Origin: Streptomyces tagetis
GTDB taxonomy: Bacteria > Actinomycetota > Actinomycetes > Streptomycetales > Streptomycetaceae
Direction of reading: 5' to 3'
DNA: 64,000 nucleotides
Assembly (NCBI RefSeq): GCF_018069565.1
Contig: NZ_JAGPNL010000007.1
Coordinates: forward strand, 310,001-374,000
The notes under the pieces were generated by a model. The model was not told where the DNA came from and ran no database searches. It worked only from the letters and a program-made list of their open reading frames with translations. Positions 59,544 to 64,000 of the stretch are shown piece by piece (positions within the stretch are counted from its first letter, which is position 1; each line of letters opens with the position of its first letter). Position numbers and translations under genes: made by a program.

Positions 59544-60116
59544 CGGATCGCTCAGATTAACTGCCCGATTCGGCGCCGGAGGTCGGCAGTGACGTATTCC
59601 ACGGCTCCGACAACCGGCCGATCCACCCCATCTTTCGGGTAAAGGCCGCGGTGTCCGGCTCTTCTTGGCGGGCTTTTGGAGGGCGCTTTACCCAGGGCGG
59701 TTCCCCGGAGGCGTCCAGGCGGCGGCCCGCCCGGTGATTCCGGTACGGCGTCAGGGGCCGGCCGTGGTGCCCGGAGTGCCGGAATTCCCCGGGGGAACGG
59801 TCCCCCGGATGCCGATTCGTCCCGGTGCGGAAGGGGGCGGCGACTTCTTCGCCGGGATTCCGCCAGAGGCCCCGAGGAGTGTCATGATCGGTGAACTCCC
59901 TTGCGCGCCAAGGGAATTGCGCGTGTTCCGTGGGGATGTCGCGCAGATCGCGTAAGAGTGCGGACGGAACGCGCAAAGGGGCGGGGCGCGGGCCGCGCGG
60001 AAGCCGGGGAGGGGGCGGGGTTTCCTGAATGCCGGTCAATGGCCTGGAATACAAAGGGCTTTGTCGATAAGGGCCGTCATGCCGAGGCGCGCGGCCCGGC
60101 GGGGGTCCCGGCCCGG
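59544..60116. other. Long intergenic region upstream of LCP protein 5
   Basis: About 570 bases hold no supported gene. GGGTAAAG at 59637 and CTTTACCC at 59686 form a widely spaced inverted repeat that could be an operator or part of the LCP promoter. Several short inverted repeats lie between 59740 and 59860. Confidence 0.45.
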
Positions 60117-60230
60117 CGCACCGGCCCCCGCGCCCCGGCGATGCGTACCAGGCCCCCCGCGCCCCGGCGATGCGCACCCGGGCCCCGCGCCCCTGGCGAC
60201 GCGCACCGGCCCCCGCGCCCCCGGCGGTAC
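60117..60230. repeat. Four ~29-bp tandem repeats after the TIGR03089 stop
   Basis: Units at about 60117-60143, 60144-60172, 60173-60201 and 60202-60230 share a GCGCCCC-GGCG core and differ at a few positions. They start two bases after the downstream gene's stop on the minus strand. Confidence 0.8.
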
Positions 60231-60231
60231 G

Positions 60232-60993
60232 TCACCGTGCCGTCGCCGACACCCTCTCCGTCTCGATCCGCTGGTCCAGCGTCTCCTGCCCGGCCCGCTC
60301 CAGATGACGGCAGAGGACCACCGAGCCCCCGGTCGCCAGCGGCCCGTACAGCCCGGCGTTCAGCCCCTCCCAGGTGTCGTACGGCAGCCCCGACAGGATG
60401 CGCGTGCCCGGCCCGGTCAGGCCCACCTCGGACGCCTCCGCCCGTGCCCGCTCCACCACCTCGGCGCCGCTGAACTCCCGTCCGGCCACGATCAGCGCGG
60501 GCTCGTCCGGGTCCACCGGCGCGTACGGAGCGAAGCGGTCGCCCTGCCCCGGCACCTCCACCGCGTAGTCGGCGAAACCCTCCGGCACCTGGGGGAAACG
60601 GCCCCCGAGCGGGCGCAGCGCCAGCGCGATCCGCGCGCCCCGGCAGGCCCGTGCCGCCTCCAGCGACTCCGGGTCCGGCCCGCTGACCACCACGTCGGCG
60701 GCGGCCGGCTCGCCCGCCATGTCGGCGACCACGCCCACCGAGGCGCACGCCAGCAGCCACACCGCCGTCTGCCAGTGCGCGGGCAGCAGCAGCGCGACCC
60801 GGTCGCCGGGTTCGACGGAGAGTTCGTCCTGAAGGAGGTTGGCGGTCTTCGCCACCCAATTGGCGAAGGTGGCCACGGAAAGTTCGACGCGTTCGCCGGT
60901 GGCGTCGTCGTAGAAGGTCACCAGGGGGCGTCCCGGGTCCGCGGCGAGCGCGGAACTCAGCAGGTCGGCAGGGGTGCGGTCGGTCGCGTTCAC
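60232..60993 (-). CDS. TIGR03089-family protein (N-terminal part of an adenylating enzyme)
   Basis: The 253-residue protein resembles only the N-terminal portion of AMP-binding acyl-CoA ligases (DRVALLLPAHWQTAVWLLACASVGVVADM; LIVAGREFSGAEVVERARAEA). It lacks the ATP-binding P-loop and the mobile C-terminal domain. TIGR03089 proteins are conserved in actinobacteria and have no known function. The start GTG at 60993 has no clear ribosome site. It is divergent from the PGRP amidase. Confidence 0.82.
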   Translation of the reverse strand: MNATDRTPADLLSSALAADPGRPLVTFYDDATGERVELSVATFANWVAKTANLLQDELSVEPGDRVALLLPAHWQTAVWLLACASVGVVADMAGEPAAADVVVSGPDPESLEAARACRGARIALALRPLGGRFPQVPEGFADYAVEVPGQGDRFAPYAPVDPDEPALIVAGREFSGAEVVERARAEASEVGLTGPGTRILSGLPYDTWEGLNAGLYGPLATGGSVVLCRHLERAGQETLDQRIETERVSATAR

Positions 60994-61103
60994 CTGGGCA
61001 AGCGTACGCGGCGCCGCCGCCGGGCACCGAGTGGCCGGGCCACCCCGGCGGGCGGCGGCACCCTACGGGCCGTCAGATCCCGAATGGACAGATTTATCCG
61101 ACT

Positions 61104-62552
61104 ATGTTCAGGATCAGGGGCATGCGTGGATTCCTTGCTTCCTCGATCGGCGTCACCTGCGCGACCGCACTCGCCCTGCCGGCCGCCGCGCTCCCCGCGA
61201 CGGCCTCCCCGGCGACCCCCGCGAGCCCGACGCCCCCCGGCACCGGACGAACGACGGCGACGGCGCCCACCGCGGTGGCCGTGCCCGGCGCCACCCGGTC
61301 ACTGCCCCTCCGCTCCCTCGCCCGCGACCGCGCCCCGAGCGCCCCCGGCACCGCCCAACTGGGCGTGCCCCGCCAGTCCGTACGCCCCTTCTCCCTGGTC
61401 GGCGTCGTCTGGGACGACCCGGGCGCCCCGCTGCACGGCCAGGTCCAGGTCCGCACCCGCGCGGCCGGCACCGGCACCTGGTCGCACTGGCGGGACCTGG
61501 AGACCCACCAGGACGACCACGCCCCCGACCCCGCCACCGCCGAGAGCGCCCGGGGCGGGGTGCGGGGGGCCACCGCCCCGCTGTGGGTGGGCGACGCGGA
61601 CGGCGTCGAGCTGCGCGTCCGCGCGGAAGACGGCCCCGGCGACCCGCACACCCGGGGGCCCGCCCGCCCGCTCCCCTCCGGACTCCGCCTCGAACTCGTT
61701 GACCCCGGAGGCGACTTGCCCGCGCCCGCGCCCTCCGGCCGGGCCGGCGCCCCCGCGACCCCCGCGACCCCCACGGCCCCCACAGGCCCCACGACCCCCG
61801 CCGCGCCCGCCACCGAACTCCCCGCCACCGAACTTCCCGCCCTCGACCGGGCCGCCACCGAACGCGAGGCCCTGGACCAGGCCGCCGCCACCGAAGGCCA
61901 ACTCGCGGGCGGCACCGGCGTGCCGGCGGGGCAGCGGGCCAAGCGGCACATCGGACCGCGCCCCGCCATCGTCACGCGCCACGGCTGGGGCGCGGACGAG
62001 AAACTGCGTGAGCAGTCCTTCGTCCACACCAAGGAGGTCCGCGCCGCCTTCGTGCACCACACCGCCACCGGCAACGACTACCGCTGCGCACAGGCGCCTT
62101 CGGTGATCCGCGGGATCTACCGCTACCACGTGCGCAGCCTCGGCTGGCGCGACGTCGGCTACAACTTCTTCGTCGACAAGTGCGGAAAGATCTACGAGGG
62201 CCGCGCGGGCGGCGTCGCCGAACCCGTCCTCGGCGCCCACACCATGGGCTTCAACGCGAACAGCACGGGCATCGCCGTCCTCGGCACCTTCGGCTCCCAC
62301 CGGCCACCGTCCGCCGCCGTGACGGCCGTCGCCCGGCTCACCGCGTGGAAGCTCGGCCTCCAGGGCGTCGACCCCCGTGGCACGACCTCCCTGAAGTCCG
62401 CCGGCGGCAACCTCCACCGCAAGGGCAGGACGGTCCGGCTCAACACCATCTCCGGCCACCGGGACGGCTTCTCCACGAGCTGCCCCGGCGCCGAGCTGTA
62501 CGCGAAGCTCGGCACCGCCCGCTCCGCCGCGGCCTCCTACCAGGGGCGCTGA
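61104..62552 (+). CDS. Secreted PGRP-type N-acetylmuramoyl-L-alanine amidase
   Basis: The 482-residue protein has a signal peptide (MRGFLASSIGVTCATALALP, cleavage near ALPATA), a ~230-residue Pro/Thr/Ala-rich middle region, and a C-terminal amidase_2/PGRP domain. The zinc ligands are visible: first His in AAFVHHTATGND, second His in TISGHRDGFS, and Cys in TSCPGAELY. It cleaves peptidoglycan stem peptides from muramic acid. ATGs at 61104 and 61122 are possible starts; TATGTT overlapping the first could be a -10 if the second is used. Confidence 0.9.
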   Translation: MFRIRGMRGFLASSIGVTCATALALPAAALPATASPATPASPTPPGTGRTTATAPTAVAVPGATRSLPLRSLARDRAPSAPGTAQLGVPRQSVRPFSLVGVVWDDPGAPLHGQVQVRTRAAGTGTWSHWRDLETHQDDHAPDPATAESARGGVRGATAPLWVGDADGVELRVRAEDGPGDPHTRGPARPLPSGLRLELVDPGGDLPAPAPSGRAGAPATPATPTAPTGPTTPAAPATELPATELPALDRAATEREALDQAAATEGQLAGGTGVPAGQRAKRHIGPRPAIVTRHGWGADEKLREQSFVHTKEVRAAFVHHTATGNDYRCAQAPSVIRGIYRYHVRSLGWRDVGYNFFVDKCGKIYEGRAGGVAEPVLGAHTMGFNANSTGIAVLGTFGSHRPPSAAVTAVARLTAWKLGLQGVDPRGTTSLKSAGGNLHRKGRTVRLNTISGHRDGFSTSCPGAELYAKLGTARSAAASYQGR

Positions 62553-62615
62553 GCACCGTCGAGGACGGCACCGCCACGGGGGCCGCGCACCACGCGGCTC
62601 CCGCCGGCGCCGGGG

Positions 62616-62855
62616 AACGGTCTGCCCGCACTGGCCGGCGGGAAGAAAGTCCGGCCGGACTCCGGTCCCGACGAGCCGGTACTCGTCTTCAACGGCGACG
62701 TCCTGACGGGCCCGGACATCCGCGCGCTGATGCGCACGCACGCCTTCCCCGGACCGCCGGGAGACGGGACGCACCCGCACGGCACGGCCGACTCGGCCCA
62801 CTGGCTGGACCTCGGCACCCCGGCGGGCTCGGTGCGCTTCCCGTCCGGCGGGTGA
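62616..62855 (+). pseudogene. Remnant of a sugar-1-phosphate (mannose-1-phosphate) nucleotidyltransferase
   Basis: In the frame that ends at the TGA 62853-62855, PVLVFNGDVLTGPDIRALMRTH matches the metal-binding strand of ManC/RfbA-type nucleotidyltransferases, where FNGDILTG is standard. It is then joined directly to GTADSAHWLDLGTP, which matches the family's C-terminal TYWLDLGTP segment. About 80 intervening residues and the whole N-terminus are missing. No start codon fits. It is a decayed, internally deleted gene. Confidence 0.7.
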
Positions 62856-62895
62856 TCCGGCGCGTGACGGGGACGTAGCGGCCGGGGTGACCGTG

Positions 62896-63909
62896 TCAGA
62901 GGCGTTCGATGCGGCGCGGTGCCATCCTCGGGGCCCGGCGCGGCGGCACCTGTCCGCTGAGCAGCACCAGCCGCGCGGCCCGGTGCCGCTGACCGGCGTA
63001 CGGCTCCAGCAGCCGCAGCATCTCCGCGTCGTCGGCGGACCGGTCACCGGCCAGCGCGTACCCGACGATCCCCGGCAGGTGCAGATCGCCCACCGTGACC
63101 GCGTCCGGCGCCCCGTGGCTGCGCTGCACCGTCTCCGCCGAGGTCCAGGGGCCGATGCCGGGCACCACCTCCAGCCGTCGCCGGGCCTCCTCGGGCTCCA
63201 TCCCGGCCGTCTCCTCCATCCGGGCGGCGAGCCGCACGGCCCGCAGCACGGTGGAGGCCCGCTTGTCGTCGACACCGGCGCGGTGCCACTCCCACGACGG
63301 GATCAGCGCCCAGGTCCGCGGCGCCGGCATGACGGCCATCCGCTCGGGCGCGGGCCCCGGCGCGGGCTCCCCGAACCGGAGCACGAGCAGCCGCCACGCC
63401 CGGTACGCCTCCAGGGTGGTGACCTTCTGCTCCAGGACCGAGGGGATCAGCGACTCCAGCACCAGCCCGGTCCGCGTCAGCCGCAGTCCGGGCCGCCGGC
63501 GCGCGGTGAGCGCCAGCAGCCGGTGCCGGGGCACGAACGCGCGGGGGTCGTCGTCGGCGCCGAGCAGCGCGGGCAGCCGCTCCAGCAGCCATCCGGCGCC
63601 CGGCCCCCACGCCTGGCCGCGCACCTCGCCGCCGTGCACGGAGATCCGCAGGGTGCCCGGACCGGCCGGGGTCCGGCTGGCCCGCCACACCGACCCGTCG
63701 GGCAGCGACCGGAAGGTCGGATCGCCGGGGCCGCGCCGCAGCGGGCCGAGGACCAGCCCCGGTTCCAGCGGCCCGTCCGGCACCCACACGCGGACCGCCC
63801 CGGGCGCCGGTGCCTGGCGCGGCACGCGTCCGCGCGGGGGTACGGCGGCGGACCCGCCGGGCGACACGGGGGTCGCGCGCGGGGGCCGGGGGGCGAAGCG
63901 TCCTGCCAC
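62896..63909 (-). CDS. DNA-3-methyladenine glycosylase (AlkA-type, HhH-GPD)
   Basis: The 337-residue protein carries the HhH-GPD core: RLEVVPGIGPWTSAETVQRS is the helix-hairpin-helix and the catalytic aspartate follows in AVTVGDLHLPGIVG. LESLIPSVLEQKVTTLEAYR matches AlkA-type sequence upstream of the helix-hairpin-helix. It removes alkylated bases from DNA. The first ~40 residues are Pro/Arg-rich and probably disordered, so an internal start is possible; the GTG at 63909 has no clear ribosome site. Confidence 0.87.
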   Translation of the reverse strand: MAGRFAPRPPRATPVSPGGSAAVPPRGRVPRQAPAPGAVRVWVPDGPLEPGLVLGPLRRGPGDPTFRSLPDGSVWRASRTPAGPGTLRISVHGGEVRGQAWGPGAGWLLERLPALLGADDDPRAFVPRHRLLALTARRRPGLRLTRTGLVLESLIPSVLEQKVTTLEAYRAWRLLVLRFGEPAPGPAPERMAVMPAPRTWALIPSWEWHRAGVDDKRASTVLRAVRLAARMEETAGMEPEEARRRLEVVPGIGPWTSAETVQRSHGAPDAVTVGDLHLPGIVGYALAGDRSADDAEMLRLLEPYAGQRHRAARLVLLSGQVPPRRAPRMAPRRIERL

Positions 63910-64000
63910 GAAGGGGGTCCTGGGGCTGGGGAGCGGGGGTCCCTACGAGAGTAGGGGGTCGCCGGGGCGGCCCGGCGACCCCGTCGTCGTGTTCAGCGCA
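63910..64000. other. Window end
   Basis: The last 91 bases hold the upstream region of the glycosylase gene. No reading frame can be supported. Confidence 0.4.

Overview
The window is high-GC chromosomal DNA from an actinomycete, almost certainly a Streptomyces. The evidence is strong G/C bias at third codon positions, frequent GTG and TTG starts, GTGA/ATGA stop-start overlaps, and core gene neighbourhoods typical of that genus: hut genes beside a SigB-like sigma factor module, purK-purE beside GtrA and a two-component system, and a run of LytR-CpsA-Psr (LCP) genes. I saw no rRNA, tRNA, insertion sequence or CRISPR array.

Layout. 1-4.2 kb is an accessory block: an HD-domain hydrolase (cut by the window edge) with an XRE regulator on the minus strand, and divergently a radical SAM/SPASM enzyme, a 66-residue peptide ending in a Lys-Cys-Ser-Cys segment, and a GNAT acetyltransferase. 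It looks like a small RiPP (ribosomally made, modified peptide) locus. 4.4-13.4 kb is mostly core metabolism: pobA, a Bax-inhibitor-1 membrane protein, two hypotheticals, a thiolase, an SGNH hydrolase, cystathionine beta-synthase and a small membrane protein. 13.6-21.0 kb is a second accessory block: an FAD oxidoreductase and, on the minus strand, genes for a Dabb-domain protein, an EamA exporter, a DUF2000 protein, a PaaK-like adenylating enzyme, a class IV aminotransferase, a prephenate dehydratase/decarboxylase-like protein and an ornithine-cyclodeaminase-like dehydrogenase. I read it as an undescribed pathway making and activating an unusual, possibly prephenate-derived, amino acid.

21.3-30.2 kb carries an RpiR/MurR regulator, a membrane protein, a divergent LysA-like PLP decarboxylase, and the hut operon (hutU, an M20 amidohydrolase, hutF, hutI). 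The M20 enzyme may fill the place of the missing N-formylglutamate deformylase. 30.3-32.7 kb is a stress sigma factor with divergent STAS antagonist and ATP-binding anti-sigma genes, followed by 34-bp tandem repeats. 33.0-44.7 kb holds a POT peptide transporter, a two-component system, GtrA, purK-purE, a renal-type dipeptidase fused by overlap to the purine genes, a second dipeptidase that has lost all its metal ligands, a glyoxalase-like protein divergent from a CGNR zinc-finger regulator across a repeat-rich operator, and a UDP-glucose dehydrogenase. 44.9-46.1 kb is an acyl-CoA dehydrogenase.

46.2-49.0 kb is a third accessory block: a minus-strand five-gene cassette of XRE (Scr1-like), DUF6879 and small cysteine-containing proteins, plus a decayed second DUF6879-XRE pair lying against a thioesterase terminator. 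49.0-59.5 kb is an envelope region with a thioesterase, five LCP phosphotransferase genes (two of them recent tandem copies) and a family 2 glycosyltransferase. 60.2-63.9 kb has a TIGR03089 protein, a PGRP-type amidase, a remnant of a sugar-1-phosphate nucleotidyltransferase, and an AlkA-type DNA glycosylase.
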